Notes under the pieces: model-generated | The model's input: only the letters and a program-made list of their open reading frames with translations | Database searches by the model: none | What the model was told of the DNA's origin: nothing | NCBI GenBank assembly: GCA_934630735.1 | Contig: CAKTWK010000039.1 | Location: 1-19,768, forward strand | DNA: 19,768 bases | From: an uncultured Collinsella sp. | Lineage (GTDB): Bacteria; Actinomycetota; Coriobacteriia; Coriobacteriales; Coriobacteriaceae | Direction: 5' to 3' | Position numbers and translations under genes: made by a program | Shown: positions 1 through 6,970 of the stretch, piece after piece | Layout: the number at the start of each line of letters is the position of its first letter | Position numbering within the stretch: position 1 is the first letter of the stretch

Positions 1-183
1 TTCTTTGCGTGCGGAACTCATATCGAGCAAAAGCCCAAGCGGCCCTCTCGGCTCAGCCAAGTTGACGTAGTTGAGATGCAGCGCGCAGCCTGCTCACTCC
101 TCGAGGTTCTTAGCGGAAATAATTCGAGCTGCAGCTGCGATTTACTTGCGATGACGGTTGAGCCGCAACCCAGTTTTTATTAG
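1..183 (+). CDS. Possible 3' end of an unrecognised protein (partial)
   Basis: Frame 1 is open from the first base to a TAG at 181-183, giving about 60 codons without a stop; both other forward frames stop within about 75 bases. The peptide has no motif I recognise and is rich in Ser and Cys near its end. It is not the C-terminus of NrdD, the usual neighbour of nrdG, because the glycyl-radical motif and zinc cysteines are absent. The frame could be chance. A weak hairpin at 156-170 followed by a T-run falls in its last codons. Confidence 0.3.
   Translation, partial: FFACGTHIEQKPKRPSRLSQVDVVEMQRAACSLLEVLSGNNSSCSCDLLAMTVEPQPSFY
156..179 (+). terminator. Weak intrinsic-terminator-like hairpin
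   Basis: GGTTG (156-160) and CAACC (166-170) form a 5-bp stem with a 5-base loop, followed by CAG and a run of five T (174-178). The stem is short, so termination would be inefficient. It would separate whatever lies upstream from the nrdG transcript. Confidence 0.3.
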
Positions 184-194
184 ACCTCGAACCC

Positions 195-200
195 TATACT
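195..200 (+). promoter_or_regulatory. Candidate -10 box for nrdG
   Basis: TATACT at 195-200 is a good sigma70-type -10 hexamer. The matching -35 region (about 172-177, AGTTTT) is poor. If used, transcription would begin near 207 and the mRNA leader would contain the complete 236-321 hairpin. Confidence 0.35.
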
Positions 201-235
201 CGATGTTCGCTTCGTTCATTGAGTGTTGCTCGCGA

Positions 236-321
236 GGGGTCTGGAGTATATCGTTCCGCCCGCAGTTTCGCAGGCCAAAGGCCGAGAATGTTTGAGGACG
301 GAATGATATACTCCAGACCCC
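236..321 (+). promoter_or_regulatory. 22-bp leader hairpin directly upstream of the nrdG ribosome binding site
   Basis: Bases 236-257 and 300-321 are inverted complements over 22 positions, with a single G-T wobble (253/304). The loop is 42 bases (258-299) and holds a small GGCC-AAA-GGCC hairpin. The right arm ends one base before the AGGAAGG Shine-Dalgarno (323-329) of nrdG. There is no T-run after it, so it is not a classical terminator. A structural mRNA leader or a palindromic repeat are both possible. Confidence 0.65.
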
Positions 322-335
322 CAGGAAGGTTACTT

Positions 336-917
336 ATGAACTACGCGAACATTAAGTATTTCGACATTGCTGATGGGGAAGGCGTTCGTACTTCTCTGTT
401 TGTGAGTGGGTGCCGTCGTGGGTGCAAGAACTGCTTTAACTCTGTCGCGTGGGACTTTGCTGCGGGCGAGCCGTTTGATCGTGCCGTCGAAGACAAGATT
501 ATTGAGAGCCTCGACCATCCCTTTATCGATGGTCTGACGATTTTGGGCGGCGAGCCTATGGAACCTGAGAATCAGGCGGGACTCGTTGAGTTTGTCGAGC
601 GTGTTCGTGAGGCTTACCCCGTGGAGTCGGGGAAGACTATTTGGTGCTTTACCGGTGACGTGCTCGAGGAGCTTATGCCGGGCGGTCGTCATCATACCGA
701 GGTGACGGATCGCATTCTTGCCTGCCTTGACATGTTGGTGGACGGCCCGTTTGTTCAAGATCTGTACGATATCTCGTTGCGTTTTAGGGGCTCGAGTAAC
801 CAGCGCGTGATCGATATGAATGCCACGCGTGCCCGTGCTGAGCGCGAGGGCGTTGCGCTTTGTGATGCGGTTGAACTTTGGCGTGATGATCCGGTCTATT
901 CGACCCATACTATGTAG
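336..917 (+). CDS. nrdG: Anaerobic ribonucleotide reductase activating protein (radical SAM)
   Basis: This 193-residue radical-SAM activase probably installs the glycyl radical on class III ribonucleotide reductase NrdD, allowing dNTP synthesis without oxygen. The 4Fe-4S/SAM motif CX3CX2C is present as Cys26, Cys30 and Cys33. It sits after the typical N-terminal segment ending in DGEGVRTSLFVSGC, and a GGEP motif follows at 71-74. The ATG at 336 is chosen because AGGAAGG lies 6 nt upstream. A longer frame from 219 would run through the leader hairpin and is rejected. No nrdD is adjacent within the window, so the partner must be encoded elsewhere or further upstream. The family contains other activases, but the short length and motif spacing favour NrdG. 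Confidence 0.88.
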   Translation: MNYANIKYFDIADGEGVRTSLFVSGCRRGCKNCFNSVAWDFAAGEPFDRAVEDKIIESLDHPFIDGLTILGGEPMEPENQAGLVEFVERVREAYPVESGKTIWCFTGDVLEELMPGGRHHTEVTDRILACLDMLVDGPFVQDLYDISLRFRGSSNQRVIDMNATRARAEREGVALCDAVELWRDDPVYSTHTM

Positions 918-983
918 CTTGTGGTCGATGCCGGAGGGCGTGGTACCATAGCGCGAACGTGAAATCGGAAAAGTGAGGCCCAG

Positions 984-1541
984 ATGGTCGATCAGGAAAA
1001 AGTCGAGGCCGCCATTAAGCTGTTGCTTGAGGGCATAGGCGAGGACCCAACTCGTGAGGGCCTGCTGGAGACCCCGGCGCGCGTTGCCCGTATGTATGGT
1101 GAGATCGCCGGCGGCATGGACCAGAGTGCCGAGGAGCACCTGTCCAAAACCTTTGCCGTCGCTTCGAACGATTTGGTTATCGAGCGCGACATTACGTTCT
1201 ACTCGCTGTGTGAACATCATCTGCTGCCGTTTTATGGCAAGGCCGCCATTGGTTATATCCCTAACGGTCGAGTGGCTGGGCTTTCCAAGCTCGCCCGCAC
1301 GGTTGAGGTTTATGCCCGCCGTCTTCAGCTGCAGGAGCAACTGTGCGCACAGGTTGCCGATGCCCTCATGGATTATCTCGCTCCCCAGGGAGCGATTGTG
1401 TTGATGGAGGCCGAGCATATGTGCATGACGATGCGTGGCGTGCAAAAGCCCGGCACCAAGACCGTGACGCTTGCTCGCCGCGGCGTCTTTGAGACCGATC
1501 CCGCGCTCGAGGAGCGTTTCTTTAGGATGCTGGGCCGCTAA
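984..1541 (+). CDS. folE: GTP cyclohydrolase I
   Basis: This 185-residue protein converts GTP to 7,8-dihydroneopterin triphosphate, the first step of folate synthesis. The family signature [20 protein letters not shown] is intact. By alignment to the E. coli enzyme, Cys76, His79 and Cys147 are the zinc ligands and His78 and His145 the catalytic histidines. The GLSKLAR segment and the C-terminal MRGVQKPGT segment are also present. Length is at the short end of the usual range, with little N-terminal extension. AGTGAGG lies 5 nt before the ATG. The HD-domain gene starts 2 nt after the stop and folB follows, so this is the first gene of a pterin block. The 66-nt gap after nrdG leaves room for its own promoter. 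Confidence 0.97.
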   Translation: MVDQEKVEAAIKLLLEGIGEDPTREGLLETPARVARMYGEIAGGMDQSAEEHLSKTFAVASNDLVIERDITFYSLCEHHLLPFYGKAAIGYIPNGRVAGLSKLARTVEVYARRLQLQEQLCAQVADALMDYLAPQGAIVLMEAEHMCMTMRGVQKPGTKTVTLARRGVFETDPALEERFFRMLGR

Positions 1542-1543
1542 CC

Positions 1544-2125
1544 ATGAGAGTCGTCAACGACTTTACATCGAAGACCGATGAGGGGACGTCGCGTCGCGGC
1601 TTTATGGCTTCGGGCCTGGCCCCCTTTGGTGCCATGCCTCGCATTGATTACATTTGTGCCAACGGGCTGTTCCGGCGGCACCTGGGCAACATTGCACAGT
1701 TGGAATCGGGGCGCATCTTCTGCCGCCACGGTATTGACCATCTGCTCGATGTCGCTCGCATTATGTGGATCAAGAATCTCGAGGAACAGCTCGAATTTGA
1801 CCGCGAGGTCATCTACGCCACGGCACTTCTTCACGATATCGGCAAAGATGAACAGTATGAATCGGGTATATCCCATGATGTTGCAAGCGAACGCGTCGCT
1901 GATGCGATTCTCGGCGGTATGCCCGATGACGTGGCGTTTGAGCCGGCCGATGCCGCGGCCATTAAGACGGCCATTCTGGGCCATCGAAAGCTGCGCGTGA
2001 ACAGCCAACCGCTCGAGCGTCTGCTCTATGCAGCCGACAAAGCGTCGCGCGCCTGCTTTGCATGCCCCGCGCGCAATGCTTGCAACTGGAGCGATGATAA
2101 AAAGAACCTGTCGATTCGCGTGTAG
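1544..2125 (+). CDS. HD-domain hydrolase of the folate block
   Basis: This 193-residue protein carries an HD metal-dependent phosphohydrolase domain. The likely ligands are His66, His97-Asp98 (in ALLHDIGK) and Asp165 (in YAADKAS). After the domain is a cysteine cluster, Cys171, Cys174 and Cys180 (CFACPARNAC), which could bind metal. The start is 2 nt behind folE, so translation is probably coupled, and folB follows 42 nt later. HD proteins act on nucleotides and other phosphoesters. Because it lies between GTP cyclohydrolase and dihydroneopterin aldolase, it could supply the missing dephosphorylation of dihydroneopterin triphosphate or monophosphate. That role is inferred from context only. 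Starts further in (for example Met31) cannot be excluded. Confidence 0.8.
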   Translation: MRVVNDFTSKTDEGTSRRGFMASGLAPFGAMPRIDYICANGLFRRHLGNIAQLESGRIFCRHGIDHLLDVARIMWIKNLEEQLEFDREVIYATALLHDIGKDEQYESGISHDVASERVADAILGGMPDDVAFEPADAAAIKTAILGHRKLRVNSQPLERLLYAADKASRACFACPARNACNWSDDKKNLSIRV

Positions 2126-2167
2126 TAGTTTGCGCGGTCGGGGTTCTATACGAAGGAGACGATCGCG

Positions 2168-2653
2168 TTGAGTAACAAGAAACTGCCCGAGAATGCAACC
2201 AAGACTGAAGGTGCTGAGCTCGCCCGCCGTGGAAGGGGCGAAATATCCACCGCAACGGCGGTGCCTCACGTGAGCTATGACGATCTGCGCCATGCCGATC
2301 GTATTGTCATTGACGGCCTTGAGGTTTTTGCCAACCATGGCGTGTATCCCGAGGAGAACGCGCTGGGTCAGAAGTTCATCGTTTCTCTGGTGCTCTATGC
2401 CGACCTGCGCGCGGCGGGGGAGCACGATAACCTGGACGCCTCGATTGACTACGGCTCGGTGTGCCACGATGTCGATGGCTATCTGCGCGAGCACACGTTT
2501 AAGCTCATCGAGGCGGCAGCCGAGGGGACAGCCCAGATGCTGCTGCGCCGTTATCCCTCGCTGCTTGGTGTGCGCATAAAGCTCGATAAGCCGTGGGCTC
2601 CTGTTGGCCTGCCCCTGGCAAGCTGTGGCGTCGAGATCGAGCGCGTGCGCTAG
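2168..2653 (+). CDS. folB: Dihydroneopterin aldolase
   Basis: FolB cleaves 7,8-dihydroneopterin to 6-hydroxymethyl-dihydropterin and glycolaldehyde in folate synthesis. The FolB core begins near residue 44 (DRIVIDGLEVFANHGVYPEE). Glu63 aligns with the pterin-site Glu22 of the S. aureus enzyme, Glu115 with its Glu74, and Lys141 of the KP motif with the catalytic lysine. The family is about 120 residues and this frame is 161, giving a polar N-terminal extension of about 40 residues. I start at TTG 2168 because AAGGAG is 9 nt upstream and no in-frame ATG precedes the core. It ends 6 nt from the convergent YgjP-like gene. No folP or folK lies next to it in this window. Confidence 0.92.
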   Translation: MSNKKLPENATKTEGAELARRGRGEISTATAVPHVSYDDLRHADRIVIDGLEVFANHGVYPEENALGQKFIVSLVLYADLRAAGEHDNLDASIDYGSVCHDVDGYLREHTFKLIEAAAEGTAQMLLRRYPSLLGVRIKLDKPWAPVGLPLASCGVEIERVR

Positions 2654-2659
2654 TCGACG

Positions 2660-3436
2660 CTAGAGCTTGTTGAGGGGTGGCTGCTTGAGCCGCTGCGACA
2701 GAGCTCTATTGTTAGGGCAGTACGTGTCGAGCAGGGCGTGAAACCGCTGATTGTGGCTTGGCTCGAGCAAGTGGACGAGCTCGTGGGCGACAACCATGTC
2801 GAGGCATTCGACAGGGTAGGCGGCGAGCTCGCGCGCGATGCGAATGGCGCCGGTTTTGGGTGTGCAGGAGCCCCAACGCGTTTTCATGCTGCGCACGGAG
2901 ACGCGGGCCACGGTGACGCCCATTGCGACTTCGTACGCGTGCACGATGTCGCGCAGCGCCGATGTGACCTCGGACGCATAGAGCTGGTCGATGTGGGCTT
3001 GGAGCTCATCGGACGTTAGGCCGTCGAGGATTGCGTGCCGCTTGGCCTGTGGGCCTTCGTCCGATTCATCGGTACCCATAAAACTTGCGAAGGTGGCCTG
3101 TTTGGGTCGCGGTGCGGGTGATGCAAAGTTGTGATCGAGTGCATCCTGTACCGTGATGGGCTTGCCCCAAAGTGCAATGATGGACGAGGGGCTGAGCGGC
3201 TCTCGTGCCGTCGCCTGACGCTGCTCGCGCTGGGCAAGTCGGCTGGTAATCCAGGCGCTGTTGCGCTTCACAAACGCTTCGATACGCTCGCGGGTGGCGC
3301 CGAGCGGTGCGCTGGCGTGGACCTCACCGCTCGAAGTGACGCGTAGGTTGAAGTTCTTGACGCACTTTTTGGTAACGACGACGGGGATGGGCGTCCCATC
3401 CGGTCGGGATGCGGAAATCGTAAACTGCTGCGTCAA
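2660..3436 (-). CDS. YgjP-like (DUF45) metal-dependent hydrolase
   Basis: This 258-residue protein has the YgjP/DUF45 layout: an N-terminal strand-rich region, a RWGSC motif at 187-191 and a zinc motif HELVH (His218, Glu219, His222) with a further histidine near 228-233. The fold resembles SprT/M48 metallopeptidases. E. coli YgjP has been described as a UTP pyrophosphatase, so peptidase activity should not be assumed. A region of about 35 residues (104-138) rich in Pro, Asp and Glu looks like a lineage-specific insert. I choose the TTG at 3436 because AAAGGA is well placed upstream. The frame could start at TTG 3499 or ATG 3469, but those run through the 3460-3493 hairpin. It probably follows the dipeptidase gene on one transcript. 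Confidence 0.82.
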   Translation of the reverse strand: MTQQFTISASRPDGTPIPVVVTKKCVKNFNLRVTSSGEVHASAPLGATRERIEAFVKRNSAWITSRLAQREQRQATAREPLSPSSIIALWGKPITVQDALDHNFASPAPRPKQATFASFMGTDESDEGPQAKRHAILDGLTSDELQAHIDQLYASEVTSALRDIVHAYEVAMGVTVARVSVRSMKTRWGSCTPKTGAIRIARELAAYPVECLDMVVAHELVHLLEPSHNQRFHALLDTYCPNNRALSQRLKQPPLNKL

Positions 3437-3459
3437 AAGCGGTCCTTTGGATTGGGGAC

Positions 3460-3493
3460 GGGCCGGCATGTCGACCGTTCGGCATGCCGGCCC
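3460..3493 (-). promoter_or_regulatory. GC-rich hairpin between dipeptidase and YgjP-like genes
   Basis: GGGCCGGCATG (3460-3470) and CATGCCGGCCC (3483-3493) pair perfectly, and three inner pairs (one wobble) extend the stem to about 14 bp around a 6-base loop. It begins 17 nt after the dipeptidase stop and ends 23 nt before the chosen YgjP start. There is no T-run on either strand, so it is more likely an mRNA stability or translational structure than an intrinsic terminator. Confidence 0.65.
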
Positions 3494-3510
3494 GCTCAAG
3501 GGATGTGAAA

Positions 3511-4524
3511 TTAATAACGCTCAAAGAAGGCAAGCGCGTTGTCGCTGCAGAGCTTTTGCATCACGGTCTTGCCAAAGTGCTTGGAGAGCATGTTCTGGAA
3601 CTCGGGCATCATGCTGGCATCGGAGAGGAAGGCGGGCACAGTGGCGCCGTCCCAGTCGCCACCGAGTGCGATGACGTCCTCGCCGCCCAGGTCGAGCCAG
3701 TGCTCGATATGTGCCGCTAGCTGGTCGAAGGTGACGTCTGCGGCGGTCTTTTTGGTTGCGCCGTTGGAAAGGAACTCGCTGCAGTAGTTGAGGCCGACGA
3801 TACCGCCCATGTCGCGAATGGTGCGGAACTGGTCGTCGGTGAGGTTGCGCTTGACTCTGCAGACGGTACGGGAGTTGGAGTGGCTGGCGACGAAGGGGCG
3901 CGTGGCGTGGGCGACAACCTCGTCAAAGCACTCATCGTTGAGGTGGGAGACGTCGAGCACCATGCCGGCGTGCTCCATCTGCGTAAGGGCCTCGATGCCG
4001 GCAGCGGTGAGGCCGGCGTGGGTGTCGTGGCCGCTCGCGAGCGGCCCCTGCGCGTTCCAGCTGAGTGATGACATGAGTACGCCCAGGCTCTTGAGTACCT
4101 CGATCAGCGCGGGGTCCTCGGCAAAGAACGTGGCGTTTTCGATGGTGTGGATGCAGGCGACCTTGCCGTCTTTGAGCGCAGGGCGAATGTCTGCCGCGCT
4201 GCGTACGTTGACCATGCGGTCGTGGTTAAGCATGGCCTGGCCGCTCATGTGCGCCATGATCTGTGCCTGGAAGCGCGCGGCGTGGGCGGTGGGAATCTCG
4301 TCGGGGACAAACGTGGCGAAGCACTGTGCCCACGGCGTGTTGCCGATCTTTGCGAGCGAGATGGCGCAGGCGTTGCCCTCGATGAGGTCGAAATCTTGCG
4401 GATGCGTTTCGTCGCCGGGGAAATAACCGTCGGTGCCGGCGGTAAAGCGCAGGTCGAGATCGAGCGTGGCCCAGCCGATGCGGTCGGCGGTGTCGCAGTG
4501 TAGGTCAAATACGGGATATGCCAT
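3511..4524 (-). CDS. Membrane dipeptidase-type enzyme (peptidase family M19)
   Basis: This 337-residue zinc dipeptidase belongs to the renal dipeptidase family, which hydrolyses dipeptides including some with D-residues. Expected metal and catalytic positions are visible: His9 and Asp11 (FDLHCD), bridging Glu129 (TIEN), His194 (DVSHLN), His215 (ASHSNSR) and Asp290 (GGDWDG). Length is typical. There is no signal peptide or anchor, so it should be cytoplasmic, for recycling or nutrition. The ATG at 4524 follows GGAGG by 4 nt; a frame extending to 4554 lacks such support. It is divergent from the SlyD-like gene, with about 120 nt between them, and lies upstream of the YgjP-like gene on the same strand. 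Confidence 0.92.
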   Translation of the reverse strand: MAYPVFDLHCDTADRIGWATLDLDLRFTAGTDGYFPGDETHPQDFDLIEGNACAISLAKIGNTPWAQCFATFVPDEIPTAHAARFQAQIMAHMSGQAMLNHDRMVNVRSAADIRPALKDGKVACIHTIENATFFAEDPALIEVLKSLGVLMSSLSWNAQGPLASGHDTHAGLTAAGIEALTQMEHAGMVLDVSHLNDECFDEVVAHATRPFVASHSNSRTVCRVKRNLTDDQFRTIRDMGGIVGLNYCSEFLSNGATKKTAADVTFDQLAAHIEHWLDLGGEDVIALGGDWDGATVPAFLSDASMMPEFQNMLSKHFGKTVMQKLCSDNALAFFERY

Positions 4525-4579
4525 GGTTCCTCCGGTTGCAGCGTTTCTTTGCAAACTGTCTTTGAATTGTATGACTAGG

Positions 4580-4586
4580 GTATAGT
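4580..4586 (+). promoter_or_regulatory. Candidate -10 box for the SlyD-like operon
   Basis: A TATAGT hexamer at about 4581-4586, in the divergent gap, has a TG-poor upstream and only a weak -35. On the opposite strand a TACAAT hexamer close by could serve the dipeptidase gene. Assignment is by hexamer match only. Confidence 0.35.
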
Positions 4587-4603
4587 TAGCGCCATATGTT
4601 CAT

Positions 4604-4626
4604 GGCGGCCCGCGTTGTGCGCCGCC
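4604..4626 (+). promoter_or_regulatory. GC-rich leader hairpin before the SlyD-like gene
   Basis: GGCGGC (4604-4609) pairs with GCCGCC (4621-4626) across an 11-base loop, ending 18 nt before the ATG and just upstream of the GGAGG Shine-Dalgarno. There is no T-run. It is shorter than the other leader hairpins in the window. Confidence 0.45.
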
Positions 4627-4644
4627 CTTATCACGGAGGTTTCC

Positions 4645-5073
4645 ATGTCCAACCAGGGCAAGAAGGTCAAGACTCATTATCGCGGCACGCTCGACGACGG
4701 CACGCAATTCGATAGCTCCTACGATCGCGGCGAGCCGCTGGAGTTCACCTGCGGCGCCGGTCAGATGATCAAGGGCTTCGATGCCGCTGTTGTCGACATG
4801 CAGGTGGGCGAGAAGAAGACCGTGCACATCCCGGCCGCCGATGCCTACGGCGAGCACAACCCCGAGATGGTCCTGACCTTCCCGGCCGAACAGGTTCCCA
4901 ACATCGAGCAGATCGAGAAGGGCATGAAGCTCTTCCTGTCCACGCCGAGCGGTATGCCCGTCCCCGCCGTGGTCATCGACGTAACGCCCGAGGCCGTGAC
5001 GCTCGACGCCAACCACGAGCTGGCCGGCAAGGACCTCAACTTTGATATCGAGCTCGTCGAGGTCGAGGGCTAG
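4645..5073 (+). CDS. FKBP-type peptidyl-prolyl isomerase, SlyD-like
   Basis: This 142-residue protein matches the SlyD branch of FKBPs. An N-terminal FKBP half (VKTHYRGTLDDGTQFDSS) is followed by an insert-in-flap region (about 67-122) and the closing segment DANHELAGKDLNFDIELVEV. SlyD proteins catalyse proline isomerisation, act as chaperones and, in E. coli, deliver nickel through a His/Cys-rich tail. That tail is absent here; the protein ends directly after the FKBP fold. The ATG at 4645 is chosen for the GGAGG 6 nt upstream. The UreE-like gene begins 3 nt after the stop, so the two are almost certainly co-translated. The pairing hints at metal-protein maturation, but a general folding role is equally possible. 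Confidence 0.92.
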   Translation: MSNQGKKVKTHYRGTLDDGTQFDSSYDRGEPLEFTCGAGQMIKGFDAAVVDMQVGEKKTVHIPAADAYGEHNPEMVLTFPAEQVPNIEQIEKGMKLFLSTPSGMPVPAVVIDVTPEAVTLDANHELAGKDLNFDIELVEVEG

Positions 5074-5076
5074 AGT

Positions 5077-5655
5077 ATGCCTGAACGCTTGGTTTCGACG
5101 ACATGCTTGGGAAATCTCAACGATCCGTCCTATGAACTCCTACTTCGCCGGAAGCTGGGCGGTGTCTTTGAAGTTGACGAGCTCCTGCTCGATTGGGACC
5201 AGGCTGATGCGCGCACGTTTGTGGGCGTGACGGAGCTGGGGCGCACGATCGATGTTCGGCTGGATACTGCCGACGGCGGTCGTCTTGCCGATGGCGACGT
5301 GCTCGCCATTGACCGTTCGGGCGTGGTGTCCGTGGCGGTTGTCGTGCGCCTGCGCAGCGCCGAGGTTTATTTGGTCGAAGTCGACCGCATGGATCCGATT
5401 GCACTCGCGCATGCGTGTTGGGAGATCGGCAACATGCATGCGCCGCTCTTCCGGGGTGACTCGGACGAGCATACCGTGCGCATGTATACGCCGGTGCAGC
5501 CTGTTTTGGGCCGCATGCTTCGGGGTGTCGAGGGTGTTCGGCTCTCGGTGGTTACCCGTGAACTCGATGCGGACCGGCGCTTTGCGTCGAGTGCGGCGGA
5601 GGTCGTCGTGAGCATGGCTCCCGACTTTACCATCGTTAAAAAGACGCGCGGCTAA
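5077..5655 (+). CDS. ureE: UreE-like nickel metallochaperone
   Basis: This 192-residue protein resembles urease accessory protein UreE. The N-terminal half has the beta-rich pattern with GRTIDVRL and RLADGDVL. The C-terminal half has a ferredoxin-like domain with IALAHACWEIGNMHAPLF, matching the family's GNRHLP-type motif. His121 corresponds to the conserved nickel-binding histidine at the dimer interface. The His-rich C-terminal tail of many UreE proteins is missing. UreE normally delivers nickel to urease, but no ureABC, ureF, ureG or ureD lies in this window. It directly follows a SlyD-like gene, another family linked to nickel delivery. A role with another nickel enzyme, such as a hydrogenase, is conjecture. 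Confidence 0.65.
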   Translation: MPERLVSTTCLGNLNDPSYELLLRRKLGGVFEVDELLLDWDQADARTFVGVTELGRTIDVRLDTADGGRLADGDVLAIDRSGVVSVAVVVRLRSAEVYLVEVDRMDPIALAHACWEIGNMHAPLFRGDSDEHTVRMYTPVQPVLGRMLRGVEGVRLSVVTRELDADRRFASSAAEVVVSMAPDFTIVKKTRG

Positions 5656-5708
5656 GTGCGCGTATGCGTAAGACGGGCTTTGAGGGGCGACCAATCAAAG
5701 TCCGTCTT
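5644..5708 (+). promoter_or_regulatory. Two tandem hairpins between ureE-like and HAD genes
   Basis: A short hairpin, ACGCGC (5644-5649) with GCGCGT (5658-5663), spans the ureE stop codon. It is followed by a 14-bp hairpin with one wobble, 5670-5683 paired with 5695-5708 around an 11-base loop. The second ends 30 nt before the HAD start. No proper T-run follows, only GTCTTGCTGTTG. It may reduce read-through or protect the downstream mRNA. Confidence 0.55.
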
Positions 5709-5738
5709 GCTGTTGATAGGAGGCTTTGGGGGAAGCAT

Positions 5739-6536
5739 ATGAGTCTTGAGGGAATCAAGCTGATTGCATGCGATTTGGACGGCACGTTGCTGCATCCGGG
5801 GGAGCGCGAGCCGCGTTCCGAGGCCTTTGAGCTTATCGATGAGCTACATCGTCGCGGTATCGTGTTTATGCCGGCGAGTGGCCGTCAATATGCGAGCTTG
5901 CGCTACCTGTTTGCCCCGGTGGCCGATGAGCTCGCCTATGTATGCGAAAACGGAGCCCTGGTGATGAGCGAGGGGCGTGCCGTTGTCAAGCGTTCCATGG
6001 AGCGTAGCCTTGCTATGGATATCGCGAACGCCGTGGTTGCGTATCCCCATGCCGACGTGACCCTTTCGTGTGAGGGGCACCTCTACAGCATGAGCGGCAA
6101 CGATGCGTTTGTTGATCACCTGCGTTATGAGGTCCATTGTGATGTGGCGGTAGTCGACCGTCCCGAAGACATTGACGAGGATGTCATTAAGATTGCCTTC
6201 CAGACGCCCGAGGCAGAGCAGCCGGCGGCGCTGGAGTATTTTGTGCGTCGCTTTAGCGACCGGGTCGATGTGATGACGTCGGGAACCGAATGGACCGACT
6301 TTATCGGCTTTGATTCGGGCAAGGGGTCCGCGCTTGCCGATTATGGTTGTGCGCTGGGGATCTCACCTAACGAAATGATGGCGTTTGGCGACAATGAGAA
6401 CGATCGCGACATGCTCAACGTCGTGGGCCATCCCTATCTGATGGAGAGCTGCAACCCCACCATGCGCGGCATCAACGACCGTGTCCGATACACGCGCACG
6501 GTCGAAGAAGAGCTGCGTCGTCTACTTGCTGAGTAG
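5739..6536 (+). CDS. Cof-type HAD-superfamily phosphatase
   Basis: This 265-residue haloacid dehalogenase phosphatase belongs to the Cof/YidA (type IIB) group, whose members dephosphorylate sugar phosphates, cofactors such as FMN or PLP, and similar small molecules. Motif I is DLDGT, with Asp12 the nucleophile and Asp14 the acid. Motif II is the Ser of PASGR. The C-terminal GDNENDRDML segment binds magnesium, and a lysine in DSGKGSAL precedes it. The large cap lies between. Substrate cannot be told from sequence. The ATG at 5739 has purine-rich GGGGGAAG just upstream, and starting earlier would read through the leader hairpin. It converges on the PerR-type gene with a 15-nt gap and no visible terminator. 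Confidence 0.9.
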   Translation: MSLEGIKLIACDLDGTLLHPGEREPRSEAFELIDELHRRGIVFMPASGRQYASLRYLFAPVADELAYVCENGALVMSEGRAVVKRSMERSLAMDIANAVVAYPHADVTLSCEGHLYSMSGNDAFVDHLRYEVHCDVAVVDRPEDIDEDVIKIAFQTPEAEQPAALEYFVRRFSDRVDVMTSGTEWTDFIGFDSGKGSALADYGCALGISPNEMMAFGDNENDRDMLNVVGHPYLMESCNPTMRGINDRVRYTRTVEEELRRLLAE

Positions 6537-6551
6537 GCATGCCCCAAACAT

Positions 6552-6932
6552 CTACCGGCAGTCGGGGCAGAGACCCTCGAAGATGGTGTAGTGCGACGTG
6601 ACGTGCCAGCCGATTTGCTCGGATGCCTTGGCGTCGAGCTGGGCATCGAAGGGGAGCGGTACGTCGATGACGCGGCTGCACGAGGTGCAGATGATATGCG
6701 CGTGCGGCTCGATCGTGCGATCGAAGCGGCTGCCGCCCGGCGTCTTGATGGAGAGGATCTCGCCGGCGTCGGCCAAGAGATTGAGATTGCGGTAGACCGT
6801 ACCGCGGCTGATTTTGTCATCCTGTGCGCGCACGACGTTGTAGATTTCGTCGGCGGTGGGATGGTTATAGCTTTGGCGCACAGCGTCAAGAACCAGCTTT
6901 CGCTGCCTGGTATTCCTTCTTTGCACCGCCAT
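6552..6932 (-). CDS. Fur-family transcriptional regulator, PerR-type
   Basis: This 126-residue protein has a winged-helix DNA-binding half with recognition helix SRGTVYRNLNLLADAGEI (42-59) and a dimerisation half with two CXXC pairs (Cys82/85 and Cys122/125) for structural zinc. The regulatory metal site fits PerR rather than Fur: by alignment to Bacillus PerR, His24, Asp71, His77, His79 and Asp90 match His37, Asp85, His91, His93 and Asp104. PerR senses peroxide by metal-catalysed histidine oxidation and derepresses defence genes, which suits a strict anaerobe. The call remains by alignment from memory. It lies 61 nt downstream of the acylphosphatase gene and may have its own promoter. Confidence 0.9.
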   Translation of the reverse strand: MAVQRRNTRQRKLVLDAVRQSYNHPTADEIYNVVRAQDDKISRGTVYRNLNLLADAGEILSIKTPGGSRFDRTIEPHAHIICTSCSRVIDVPLPFDAQLDAKASEQIGWHVTSHYTIFEGLCPDCR

Positions 6933-6970
6933 GCGCCTTGCCTCTTTCCTATCAACGGTCGTAGGTAAAT

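Noticed and set aside
130..240. GGTTCGAGG on the minus strand, resembling a tRNA T-loop
   Set aside because: No acceptor stem, anticodon stem or D-stem can be formed around it.
3437..3499. Longer N-terminus for the YgjP-like protein (TTG 3499 or ATG 3469)
   Set aside because: It would translate through a 14-bp hairpin and lacks a ribosome binding site, whereas TTG 3436 has AAAGGA at proper spacing.
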